Assembly (NCBI RefSeq): GCF_027111255.2
Contig: NZ_CP114285.2
Coordinates: forward strand, 372,001 to 436,000
Length of the DNA stretch: 64,000 nt
Source of the DNA: Flavobacterium flavigenum
GTDB lineage: Bacteria; Bacteroidota; Bacteroidia; Flavobacteriales; Flavobacteriaceae
Reading direction: 5' to 3'
Each line of letters begins with the position of its first letter. The stretch's first letter is position 1. Of this stretch, positions 29,062-37,660 are shown piece by piece. Below the pieces are notes generated by a model. It ran no database searches and was not told the origin of the DNA. It saw only the letters and a program-made list of their open reading frames with translations. Made by a program: the position numbers and the translations under genes.

Positions 29062-30909
29062 CTAAGCAGAATATTCTTTATACTCTTTCGGACTTTTACC
29101 AAAATATTTTTTGAAAGAGCGCCCAAAGTATTTTGGATCGTTATAACCGCACTCAAAACTCACTTCGGAGATATTTAATTTTTTCGTTTTTAGTAAAAAT
29201 TCAGCTTTTTGTAATCGAAGTGACATTAACATATCAGAAGGTGACTGATTCAGGGTTTCTTTAAACAGGCGATAGCATTTAACTCTCGAAATTCCCAATT
29301 GATCTACAAGCATTTCTATATTAAATGAAGGGTTCTGTAATTCTTCTTTAATAATATCTAACGCTCTTTTTAAAAGTTTTTCATTTGAAGTAATATGATC
29401 ACTGTCTTCTGTCAGGATTTCAAATATTTTTTCCTGCATTTTATATTCCCTGAAAGGCTCTTTATTTTGATTAATGAGACTGTCAATCTTCTTTCTGATA
29501 AAGGACGAACCCGCAGGTAATTTTATATGGGTTTCTATGCCCATTTCCAGTAACTGCTCATCCATTTCATAATTGATATGCTCAGAGATATAAATAATGG
29601 GAATTTTTATATTCGGTTTTTGTTTTAAAAAACTAATAAGTTCTTTCGTAAATGCTGCCTGATAGAAAACCAGAGCTGAAATATCTATTTGTTTTAGCAC
29701 CGCATTCAAATTAGAAACAGAATTTTCAAAAATCAGGTTGTAGTTTTCGTTTTCCAATACCTGATTGGCCGCGGGATTATTATACGAGTCCCCAAAAACC
29801 AAAAGATACTTTTTATCAGAAGAAAAATAATCCTTATAATTAAAATTTTTCCATGAAATTGTTTCTTTTATACTCATTCCTGAATCAATAACTTCTACCG
29901 GAATGTGCAATGCTATTTGAAATTGTTCTTCTGAAGAAGGGATAAGTTCGCCTTTCAGGTCCTGCAATAAAACCTGTAAAGCGTTAAAATACGGACTGTA
30001 ACTCAGAATGTTGTTCCAATTGTTTTTCAGTATAATACTATCTGAAGCAACTTTAATTTTCAATAAATTATCACTCAAAGCAATAACAACACGCAAGGCG
30101 CTGTTCTGATCCGAATATTTACAGAAATCATTAAAAAAATACTGTAATGACAATTTTAACCTTAGTACATCTGCTTCAGCGAAGAAAGTAGTATTTTCTA
30201 TTTCGCAATTAAAATTTACATGATTTGCCTGCAGATCCTTTTTTAGTTTTTCAACATTGTTTTTTAAGACAGGAAAAAGATCAATGACTGTTTTTTTTAT
30301 TGGGCCAAGATCTTTAATATGTTCAAGGTAATTCCATTCAGATATCAGGTTTACCAGTTTTCCTGATTGTAAAAGTAAAGCCTTTTGGAGTCCATTATCC
30401 TGCTTAAATGAACTGGAAATTTCAATTATTTTTGTTATTGGCTCCTGAAATTCGGCCAGCATATAGGTCTTGAACTTTTCAATTTCAAAATTCTGGTTTT
30501 TAAAATTGCTGTGAAGAATCAGAAGCTTTTCTTTCTGCTCTATTATTTCTCTGTTTTTCTGATCAAGTTCAGCATTAATTTCTTCAAGGTTTTTTTTCTG
30601 CTTTTCAATCACATCTGTACGTAATTTTACAAGTTCCTCAAGGTATTTTTGCTGGCTGAGGGTCATTTTATTTTTTAAATAAACGATGACCATACACACT
30701 AGCGCTATAAGTCCTGAGAACAGGATATAAAATAATACAGATTGGGAAAATGCTTCGGCAGCAATCCAGGATCCGCCATCTTTATCATTTTCAATAGCAA
30801 GTATTAAATTAGTAGATAGGCCCTGATTTGTGGTAGAATTTTGAAATTTTATGTGTTGTCCAAATGAATATGCTGTGGAAATGTAAAATAAAAATTGTGT
30901 CCGGATCAT
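29062..30909 (-). CDS. AraC regulator derived from a hybrid two-component system, sensor deleted
   Basis: A 615-residue protein whose order matches a hybrid two-component regulator (HTCS) with the sensor removed. It has a signal-like N terminus, a stub of one propeller blade (GLSTNLILAIENDKDG, about 29-45), a TM helix (about 57-79), a coiled coil (85-145), kinase-like and receiver-like regions, and an AraC helix-turn-helix (about 515-615). Normal HTCSs have ~1300-1400 residues with about 14 blades and a Y_Y_Y domain. The phospho-acceptor His is Ala here (LAEFQEP instead of SHEFRTP), and the receiver Asp position reads ALVFYQA. The AraC domain looks intact. I chose the Met at 30909 over 30939 because it begins the signal-like segment. 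It lies just upstream of susC and probably controls that locus. Confidence 0.8.
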   Translation of the reverse strand: MIRTQFLFYISTAYSFGQHIKFQNSTTNQGLSTNLILAIENDKDGGSWIAAEAFSQSVLFYILFSGLIALVCMVIVYLKNKMTLSQQKYLEELVKLRTDVIEKQKKNLEEINAELDQKNREIIEQKEKLLILHSNFKNQNFEIEKFKTYMLAEFQEPITKIIEISSSFKQDNGLQKALLLQSGKLVNLISEWNYLEHIKDLGPIKKTVIDLFPVLKNNVEKLKKDLQANHVNFNCEIENTTFFAEADVLRLKLSLQYFFNDFCKYSDQNSALRVVIALSDNLLKIKVASDSIILKNNWNNILSYSPYFNALQVLLQDLKGELIPSSEEQFQIALHIPVEVIDSGMSIKETISWKNFNYKDYFSSDKKYLLVFGDSYNNPAANQVLENENYNLIFENSVSNLNAVLKQIDISALVFYQAAFTKELISFLKQKPNIKIPIIYISEHINYEMDEQLLEMGIETHIKLPAGSSFIRKKIDSLINQNKEPFREYKMQEKIFEILTEDSDHITSNEKLLKRALDIIKEELQNPSFNIEMLVDQLGISRVKCYRLFKETLNQSPSDMLMSLRLQKAEFLLKTKKLNISEVSFECGYNDPKYFGRSFKKYFGKSPKEYKEYSA

Positions 30910-31101
30910 TAATTTGTTTTTTAACTCGCAAGGATACAACCGTAACTTTATTTAAACATAAACGGGATGTTAAGTTAAAGCAGATAGACTTTATGTTTTT
31001 GTTTGAAAAAGACAACTACCTATATAAAAAAAATGATAAAACCTGTAAGCCATTAAGATTTACAGCTTTTATTATTTCAGACATTCTGTTGAGCAGACAG
31101 A

Positions 31102-31722
31102 TTATTCTTCATCTTTTATATCTTCATCCTCAGAAGCATCAAAATTAATTGTATTGTAAGCAGCTTCTGTCAGAATTGTATCTGCATCTTTTTCTTCTTC
31201 TAATGTCTGTTGTAATAAAGCTGCGGCTTCTTCTTCATTTAATGTCAAAGCAAATGCGGCAAGAGTACCGTAAGAGGCAATTTCATAATGTTCGATTTTT
31301 TGCGAAGCACTGATGATTCCTGCATCGCGAACCGCTCCTTCTTGTGTTTCCTCCATTATACTTTCACCCTCTTTTATCAGACCTTCCATGGCATCACATT
31401 TTTTTGCCGAGGCTTTTTCTCCTAAAATTTCAAAAACCTGCTCCAGTCTTTCAACTTGCCCTTCAGTAACGGTTAAGTGTTCATTTATAGCTGTAATAAG
31501 ATTTTCTGAAGTAGCATTTTTAGCCATTTTTGGAAGTGCTTTTGTTAAAGCTTTCTCAGCCCAGTAAATATCTTTTAATGAATCTATAAATAATTCTCTT
31601 AATCCTTCTGCAGCATCAGATTTAGCTTTTATCGTTCTGCCTTTCGACTCGGTTTGTTTTGCAGGTGTTTTTTTTGTACTTGTTTTTTTTGTACTTGTTT
31701 TTTTTGTTTCTGTAGTTTTCAT
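31102..31722 (-). CDS. DUF892 (YciF/YciE-type) ferritin-like protein with lysine-rich tail
   Basis: A 206-residue protein. Residues 40-195 form a DUF892 ferritin-like four-helix bundle: LRELFIDSLKDIYWAEKAL, EHLTVTEGQVERLEQVFEILG, then AGIISASQKIEHYEIASYGTL and the EEAAALLQQTLEEEKDAD helix. Acidic and His residues could bind metal. The family is linked to stress response but its role is poorly known. Residues 2-36 are a repetitive basic tail (KKTSTKKTSTKKTPAK), like histone H1 tails, and could bind DNA. The C terminus is strongly acidic. It stands alone and convergent to nothing obvious. Family assignment is firm; DNA binding is inference. Confidence 0.85.
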   Translation of the reverse strand: MKTTETKKTSTKKTSTKKTPAKQTESKGRTIKAKSDAAEGLRELFIDSLKDIYWAEKALTKALPKMAKNATSENLITAINEHLTVTEGQVERLEQVFEILGEKASAKKCDAMEGLIKEGESIMEETQEGAVRDAGIISASQKIEHYEIASYGTLAAFALTLNEEEAAALLQQTLEEEKDADTILTEAAYNTINFDASEDEDIKDEE

Positions 31723-31892
31723 ACTATTATTTTTTGATGATTAACAATTCCAAATTTAGAATTCAAACTCTCTTTCTTTTTACAGAATTTTACTCTTCGA
31801 TTACAAAATATGCATTTGTAATTAATTGTTAATCACATAGATGTTTTTCTTTTAAAATTACAAATGGTTTTGTTGGCTGATCAATGTAACGA

Positions 31893-31958
31893 TTTAGAAC
31901 AAACTATGAACAATTCAGAACATTTATAGCCTGGAGATTAGTGAAACTCCTATATTTG
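31893..31958 (+). promoter_or_regulatory. LytTR-type operator and promoter of the kinase-regulator operon
   Basis: Two 9-bp direct repeats, TTTAGAACA (31893-31901) and TTCAGAACA (31914-31922), start 21 bp apart, two helical turns, as expected for a LytTR dimer site. Twenty-nine bases after the first base beyond the second repeat's end lies TATATTTG (31951-31958), an exact -7 element. No TTG is present at -33, so activation by the bound regulator is plausible. The same arrangement occurs at 34349-34414. Confidence 0.75.
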
Positions 31959-31998
31959 AATATAAAACAATAGTTCATTTTTCTAAATTTGTTAATCG

Positions 31999-33705
31999 GT
32001 GAGATTTTATTACAGCATTTTTCTGAATTGTTTATGCTTTTTTTGTTTTGGACAAAATTCTTTTCAATCACTGAAAAAGGATCTTGAACACAAAATAGAG
32101 TATTCTGATTTCAAAAATGCATTAGCCATCATAAACAAGAATAGAGAATATTTTGGTGATTTAGAAAAAAATGAGCTCGATGTCATAAAAACAAAAATCC
32201 TGACAGAATTTGGCCTTTATGATGAGGCATTTAAACTTTCTCAAAATCTTTTAACTAATTCTGAAATTACAGAAGAGCAAAAACTAAAAATTCATGTCGA
32301 AAGGGCGCTCATTTATGAAATTAATGATGCTGGCAAATCCTGTTTGTCAGAATTAAAAAAAGCAGAAGAAATACTTTTAAAACACCCTGAATTTAAACTT
32401 AAAAACTACACCAATTTCCTTATCCGAAAATCTTCTTATTACAGGGTCAATGGTTTTTCGAAAAAAGCATACATACTTGCACTTCAGGCAAAAAAATATG
32501 CTGAATCTATCAACGACAAAGTAAACATGCCTGTTGTAGAACTCATCTTAGGACTTGGTAACCGAAAAAAAAATCCTGAAGCAGAATTAATGCATTACAA
32601 TCGGGCACTTTATCTCTATAAAAAGCTTAATCATTATGAGGCGGTTATTTCAATGTATTCGAATTTGGGTCGTTTTTATTTTCTACGAAATGATTATAAA
32701 ATAGCTACTATCTATATAGATTCTGCTATTGCAATTTCATCAAAATCAAATGTTTTAGATTATAAAGCCAATGTTTTTAAAACCAAGAGCGAAATTCTCG
32801 AAAAGCAAAACAATGCTGATTCAGCTTTGTATTATTACAAAATTGCTGCAGAATTATACAAAAAATATAATGGTGAACAACGGGACGTTAAAGTCAAAGA
32901 ACTTGAAACAGCATATAATTTTGCTAAAGAGAAGTCTGAAAAGCAATTGCTTCAAAAAGACATCAGAAGTACAAGAATACTAAATACAACGCTTTTTATT
33001 TCGATTCTTTTTTTAGCTTTTTTTACCTGGAAGATCAAGAAAAATGAAAGAAAAATTGAAATCCAGAAACAAAAAATATCTGAAAACAATGTTACTTTAA
33101 AAGCTAATGTTGAAGAGAAACAATTTCTTGTCCAGGAATTGAATCACCGCGTAAAAAATAACCTTGCAGTGATTTTAAGTCTGATTGATTTCCAGAAAGA
33201 TCAGTCAAAAAATAAAAATTACAAAACAATATTTGACGATCTGTACCAGCGTATTAAAACAATAACTATTGCTCACGAATTTTATTCGTATAGTGTGAAT
33301 CATAAAGATAACGATCTGATTGAAGCATCAGATTACATCAATAAAATCATTGAATCCCATCAAAACAGTGCGTTAAGAGCGTTCAGTTATAGTAATGATA
33401 TCCAACTGGTTTATTTTAATGTTGATAAAATTCTCTCTCTTGGATTGCTCATAAACGAATTAGTTACAAATTCTATAAAACATGCTCAATCAGGACATGA
33501 ACATCTTGTTATACATCTTGAGCTTGTAAAAACAAACAATGAAATTGAATTAAACTATTCAGATAACGGAGCAGTTTTCTGTTTTGAGAACAACCACAAC
33601 TCTTTAGGGCTTTTAATTATTGAAGGAATGGTGAAACAGTTAAAAGGAAATTATACAAGAGAAAATGCAAACTATAAAATAGTATTTCCCCATGTCAGAG
33701 CATAA
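31999..33705 (+). CDS. TPR-containing sensor histidine kinase (HisKA_2 type)
   Basis: A 568-residue membrane kinase with a signal peptide (about 1-19), periplasmic TPR-like helical repeats (about 25-320), one TM helix (about 328-345), a short coiled coil, a HisKA_2 dimerisation/phosphoacceptor region (ELNHRVKNNLAVILSLIDFQ; His383) and a HATPase with NELVTNSIKHA (N box) and NSLGLLIIEGMV. It begins with GTG at 31999, which gives a proper leader; no in-frame ATG fits. It overlaps the downstream LytTR regulator by 14 bp, so they form one translationally coupled two-component system. The promoter carries a LytTR-type operator, suggesting autoregulation. The signal sensed is unknown. Confidence 0.9.
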   Translation: MRFYYSIFLNCLCFFCFGQNSFQSLKKDLEHKIEYSDFKNALAIINKNREYFGDLEKNELDVIKTKILTEFGLYDEAFKLSQNLLTNSEITEEQKLKIHVERALIYEINDAGKSCLSELKKAEEILLKHPEFKLKNYTNFLIRKSSYYRVNGFSKKAYILALQAKKYAESINDKVNMPVVELILGLGNRKKNPEAELMHYNRALYLYKKLNHYEAVISMYSNLGRFYFLRNDYKIATIYIDSAIAISSKSNVLDYKANVFKTKSEILEKQNNADSALYYYKIAAELYKKYNGEQRDVKVKELETAYNFAKEKSEKQLLQKDIRSTRILNTTLFISILFLAFFTWKIKKNERKIEIQKQKISENNVTLKANVEEKQFLVQELNHRVKNNLAVILSLIDFQKDQSKNKNYKTIFDDLYQRIKTITIAHEFYSYSVNHKDNDLIEASDYINKIIESHQNSALRAFSYSNDIQLVYFNVDKILSLGLLINELVTNSIKHAQSGHEHLVIHLELVKTNNEIELNYSDNGAVFCFENNHNSLGLLIIEGMVKQLKGNYTRENANYKIVFPHVRA

Positions 33706-34342
33706 AAACAGGATATTAATTGTAGAAGACGAAGTTTTAATAGCATTCTCATTGAAGAAAATGCTGGATAAAGATTTCATTTCTGAAATTGCCCATGACT
33801 TTGAAGAAGCCAAAATACTCCTCTCGCATAAACCTTTTGATCTTGTGCTGATTGATATTTCGCTTTCCGGAGACAAAACAGGTCTTGATTTAGCAAATTT
33901 TATTAATAACAATATTTCTCTTCCTTTCATTTTCACCACAGCACTGACTGATCCGGAGACTTTAGGAAAAATTACAAATCTGAGGCCTTCGGCTTATCTT
34001 TCTAAACCAGTAGATAGTGTGAACCTGATTACTGCGATAAAGCTTGCTTTGGCAAATGAGGATATAATTTTTAAAATTGAGATAGGAAAACAAATCTATT
34101 ATTTTCAGTCTAAAGAGTTCCTTTTTGCCGAAGCAGATCATGTGTATGTTGAAATACATTTAAAATCAGGTAAAAATCAGATTTTAAGAACAACAATGAC
34201 CTATCTGGAAGAGATTTTTCCGTCCAAACATTTCAAAAGAATTAACCGCAGTGTTGCTGTTAATCCATACCATATCTCAAAAATTGTGAATGATAAATTA
34301 TTCATTGAAGACAGGATTTTTAAAATTTCTAAAAAATTTTGA
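33692..34342 (+). CDS. LytTR-family response regulator
   Basis: A 216-residue protein with an N-terminal receiver (acidic pair in IVEDE, phosphoacceptor Asp55 in LVLIDISL, Thr in FTTALTD, Lys in YLSKP). A C-terminal LytTR DNA-binding domain follows (about 120-214), with EADHVYVEIHLKSGK and the RINRSVAVNPYHI segment. It is the cognate regulator of the overlapping kinase. LytTR proteins bind paired ~9-bp direct repeats about two turns apart. Such a pair lies upstream of its own operon and of the PI-PLC gene 104 bp downstream, making both likely targets. Confidence 0.93.
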   Translation: MSEHKNRILIVEDEVLIAFSLKKMLDKDFISEIAHDFEEAKILLSHKPFDLVLIDISLSGDKTGLDLANFINNNISLPFIFTTALTDPETLGKITNLRPSAYLSKPVDSVNLITAIKLALANEDIIFKIEIGKQIYYFQSKEFLFAEADHVYVEIHLKSGKNQILRTTMTYLEEIFPSKHFKRINRSVAVNPYHISKIVNDKLFIEDRIFKISKKF

Positions 34343-34348
34343 TTGTGT

Positions 34349-34414
34349 TTTAGAACAAAAAAAAGGTGTTTCAGAACATTTTTCTGTTATCTGGATTAAA
34401 AGTTATTAGTTTTA
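34349..34414 (+). promoter_or_regulatory. Second LytTR-type operator and promoter, upstream of the PI-PLC gene
   Basis: TTTAGAACA (34349-34357) and TTCAGAACA (34370-34378) repeat exactly the two 9-mers and 21-bp phasing found at 31893-31922. The -7-like element TAGTTTTA (34407-34414) starts at the same distance (29 bases) from the second repeat as in the kinase promoter, but differs from consensus at its last base. The weak -7 fits activator dependence. Confidence 0.72.
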
Positions 34415-34445
34415 AACTTACAAATAAAACTAAAAATATATAACC

Positions 34446-35780
34446 ATGAATTATTTTTCAGAAAATTGGATGAGTTATCTTGATGATAATAAAAAACTTA
34501 CGGAACTTACCATTCCTGGAACACATGATACTTGTGCTTACCGCGTTAATGGTTTTGCTCAATGTCAAACGATGAATCTTGAAACTCAGTTTAAAAGCGG
34601 AGTGCGATTCTGGGATATTAGATTAAAAATAAAAAAAGGGAAAATTTATGCATATCATGGTATTAAAGGTTTGGACATTACTTTTCAAAATATACTGGAA
34701 TCAAGTACAATATTGATACAACAATTTCCATCTGAATGTATTGTCATGTCTATTTCACACGAGCAAAATGAAAATAATAAGGAATTATATAACAAACTTT
34801 GGCCAATTATTAAAGACTTAGACCATTGGTACAAAGAAGACCGGATTCCAAAAATTTCTGAAGTACGTGGAAAAATTGTTCTTTTTCGTCGCTTTAGAGC
34901 AGAAGCCAAATTATCATTTCCTGTAGGAATTAATGCTTATGGTTATGATGGTGATGATGTTAGTAAATGGCCTAAAGACAGAATAAGTAATTTTGAAATT
35001 GATGGAATAAATTTTTATGTTCAGGATAGATTTGATGATTGGAAAGGAAGAGAGGATATTGAAAATAAATTTAAAGAGGCCGTAAAACCAACATTAGAAA
35101 AGGCATCTTCATCATTACCAAATACTCTTTTTATAAACTTCACAAGTGGAACTAGCGGTAACTTATTATGGGAGAATCCAAAAGATATTGCAGAAATTGT
35201 AAATCCGCTGTTTTTTGAATATTTATTCTGCAAACAAAAAACACGTTATGGAATCATTCCAATGGATTTTCCTGAAACTACATTAATTAAACGCCTTTTT
35301 TCCTGCAATCCTTTTAATTTTCCTTCCATTAAACCAGGTAATATTTATGAAATCAGATCAAGATTAGATTTAGATAAATGTCTGGATGTAAGTGGGAATA
35401 TTAAAACAGATGGTACACAGGTTATTGTTCATACAGCAAATAATCAGTCTAATCAGCTTTGGAAATTAGCAGATGCAGGTGATGGATATTTCTACATTCA
35501 TACGCTTACCCAAAATGCAACTGATTCTGTTCTGGATGTAGCAGGAAATACAGATGCTAACGGAACAAATATTATTATACAAAAGCAAAACAATGGTAAT
35601 AATCAAAAATGGAAAATAGCTAAACTCAATAATGGCTATTTTACTTTAGAACCTAAAAACGCCCCTAATTCTTTGCTTGATTTATTTGAAGCAAAAACTG
35701 AAGATGGCTCCCCGGTGAAAATTTTCGCAAAATCCAATGATGATTGGGCAGAACAATGGGCATTAATACCAATTAAATAA
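34446..35780 (+). CDS. PI-PLC-type phosphodiesterase with ricin-type lectin domain
   Basis: A 444-residue protein. Residues 1-290 form a bacterial phosphatidylinositol-specific phospholipase C (PLC-X) barrel, with both catalytic histidines visible (His27 in TIPGTHDT and His71 in YAYHGI) and VRFWDIRL between them. Residues about 305-444 form a beta-trefoil ricin-type lectin with three QxW repeats (QLW, QKW, QWA). There is no signal peptide, TM helix or T9SS tail, although its expected substrates, inositol phospholipids or GPI anchors, are outside the cell. It is the first gene after a LytTR-type operator and is followed by the SUEL-lectin T9SS gene 9 bp later, so the two form one transcript. 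Confidence 0.87.
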   Translation: MNYFSENWMSYLDDNKKLTELTIPGTHDTCAYRVNGFAQCQTMNLETQFKSGVRFWDIRLKIKKGKIYAYHGIKGLDITFQNILESSTILIQQFPSECIVMSISHEQNENNKELYNKLWPIIKDLDHWYKEDRIPKISEVRGKIVLFRRFRAEAKLSFPVGINAYGYDGDDVSKWPKDRISNFEIDGINFYVQDRFDDWKGREDIENKFKEAVKPTLEKASSSLPNTLFINFTSGTSGNLLWENPKDIAEIVNPLFFEYLFCKQKTRYGIIPMDFPETTLIKRLFSCNPFNFPSIKPGNIYEIRSRLDLDKCLDVSGNIKTDGTQVIVHTANNQSNQLWKLADAGDGYFYIHTLTQNATDSVLDVAGNTDANGTNIIIQKQNNGNNQKWKIAKLNNGYFTLEPKNAPNSLLDLFEAKTEDGSPVKIFAKSNDDWAEQWALIPIK

Positions 35781-35789
35781 ATGCATTTC

Positions 35790-37418
35790 ATGAAAAAAAA
35801 TACTTATTTACTAGTCGTATTTTTCACTTTTTGTTTTATGAAAATATACGCACAACCAGTCGTTAATGCTATAAGCAATCAAACAATTTGTAATGGATCT
35901 TCAGTAAGTGCAATTAATTTTAGTAGTGCTGCTAATGTTGGCTTGCTTTGCGGAGAGGCAAATGAAGGCAGTAATCTAACCCTAACTGCTCCATTTGGTG
36001 CTATATTTACTAATTTATATTTTGCCAGTTATGGAAATCCTACAGGTAACTGTGGTAATTTTTTTCGAGGTTTCTGCCATTCAGCAAATAGTGAAAGCGT
36101 AGTAGAAGCGGCTGCCATAGGAAAAAATTCATTTAGTCTTGCTGCTTCGAATGACAATTTTGGAGACTCTTGTAATGGTGTAGCAAAAAAACTAATGGTA
36201 CAGTTGCTTTATACCCCCCCTCCTGTTACCTATAACTGGACTAACGACAATACATCTATTGGTCTTGCTGCATCTGGTACAGGTAACATCCCTTCTTTTA
36301 CAGGCACTAATAATAGTAATGTACCAGTTACGGCTACCATAACAGTTACACCAACTTATGGAGGCCCTTCTGGTGAAGGTACTCCTAAAACATTTACCAT
36401 TACTGTAAATCCTTCACCTAAGATTGTGAATCAACCTGTCTCGAGTATAGTTTGTGGTGGCGAAAGCATCTCTTTTACTGCTAATGTAAGTAATGCAACA
36501 AATTATCAGTGGCAGGTATACATGGGTGGATCAGCTTACATTAATATATCGAACGTCGCACCATATTCAGGAGCAAATACACCAAACTTGACTATTAGCG
36601 ATACTTCAACATTAAGTACTGATTATATATATAGATTAGTAGCTTCAGGAAATTGTGGCTCACAAGTGATTACTAATCTTGTATCATTTGCCAGAAGAAT
36701 TAGTTTTATTATGTCTTATAGAAATGTTAGTTGCAATGGAGAATCTGACTCAGCCATAAATTTAACTCCAATGGGAGGAACCGCTCCATATACAACCATC
36801 TGGAATGACGGTATAACTACTGAAGACAGGGTGAATCTTGGCGCAGGTACTTATGAGGTAAAAATAATGGATGCTAATGGCTGCACCAGATTTGCTTCAG
36901 CCACTATTACACAACCAAATGTAGTTAACTCTCCAACAGGCGTTCCTCAACAAAGTTTTAACGTCGGAGATAATTTAGGGGCATTAGCTGTAAATGGACA
37001 AAATATTAAATGGTATGCCACAGCTCAGGATGCAGCCAATTATGCTAATCAGTTACCTTTAAATACTTTAATCATAAATAATACAACGTACTATGCAACC
37101 CAATCTATTGGTGGTTGTGAATCTCCTGCTTCTTTGGCTGTTAAAGCCTATAATCCTCTTTTGTCTGTTGATGATAATGTAAAAGCTGATATCACATTAA
37201 TGCTGTATCCAAATCCTGTAAAAGATGTTTTGCATCTTAATACTGAAACTGAAGTTGATAAAATAGTTGTTTTTGCCTTAAATGGAAAGAAGCTACTTGA
37301 AAAAACATTAAACGGAGGTCGTGAAATAAATGTTCAGTCTTTGGTCAAAGGAGTTTACCTAATCCAGGTCTTTACTGAAGATGAAAAAATAAAAACACTT
37401 AAATTTATTAAAGATTAA
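35790..37418 (+). CDS. Secreted T9SS protein with SUEL-type lectin and SprB-like repeat
   Basis: A multi-domain surface or secreted protein (542 residues from the Met at 35790; an in-frame ATG at 35781 adds three). It has a signal peptide (1-22). About residues 51-142 form a galactose/rhamnose-binding SUEL-type lectin (ASYGNPTGNCGNF, then CHSANSESVV, SCNGVAKKLMVQL). Ig/PKD-like segments, a SprB-type repeat (VSCNGESDSAINLTPMGG, PYTTIWNDG, GTYEVKIMDANGC) and a type A T9SS C-terminal domain (LYPNPVKDVLHL to the C-terminal FIKD) follow. It is translated 9 bp after the PI-PLC gene and shares its LytTR-controlled promoter. It probably binds glycans at the cell surface or on a target organism. Confidence 0.82.
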   Translation: MKKNTYLLVVFFTFCFMKIYAQPVVNAISNQTICNGSSVSAINFSSAANVGLLCGEANEGSNLTLTAPFGAIFTNLYFASYGNPTGNCGNFFRGFCHSANSESVVEAAAIGKNSFSLAASNDNFGDSCNGVAKKLMVQLLYTPPPVTYNWTNDNTSIGLAASGTGNIPSFTGTNNSNVPVTATITVTPTYGGPSGEGTPKTFTITVNPSPKIVNQPVSSIVCGGESISFTANVSNATNYQWQVYMGGSAYINISNVAPYSGANTPNLTISDTSTLSTDYIYRLVASGNCGSQVITNLVSFARRISFIMSYRNVSCNGESDSAINLTPMGGTAPYTTIWNDGITTEDRVNLGAGTYEVKIMDANGCTRFASATITQPNVVNSPTGVPQQSFNVGDNLGALAVNGQNIKWYATAQDAANYANQLPLNTLIINNTTYYATQSIGGCESPASLAVKAYNPLLSVDDNVKADITLMLYPNPVKDVLHLNTETEVDKIVVFALNGKKLLEKTLNGGREINVQSLVKGVYLIQVFTEDEKIKTLKFIKD

Positions 37419-37442
37419 AAGTAGATTTATTTATATACAAAA

Positions 37443-37469
37443 AGGCTCTGTCAATTTCTGACAGGGCTT
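37443..37469 (+). terminator. Terminator of the PI-PLC/lectin operon
   Basis: An 11-bp hairpin with two G-U pairs (37443-37453 with 37459-37469, core CTGTCA) is followed by ATTTTGTT. It lies 24 bp after the lectin gene stop. Confidence 0.7.
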
Positions 37470-37660
37470 ATTTTGTTAATATCATGATCTGACAGAAGAC
37501 AATTTTCAATAGTGCTAACACTTATAAATACTGTTTTTTATATCAAAAATAAATAAGTTTCTGAAAATCAATATTTTATTTAGTAATTTTGATTTGCTCC
37601 ACTACTGTATAAGCCAACCTGCTTATTTTAAAAAAATAGTATCAATTTAATTCAGCTACA

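Noticed and set aside
30940..31101. CTGTAA/TTACAG hairpin downstream of the DUF892 gene
   Set aside because: Only a 6-bp stem with a long loop; too weak to call as a terminator.
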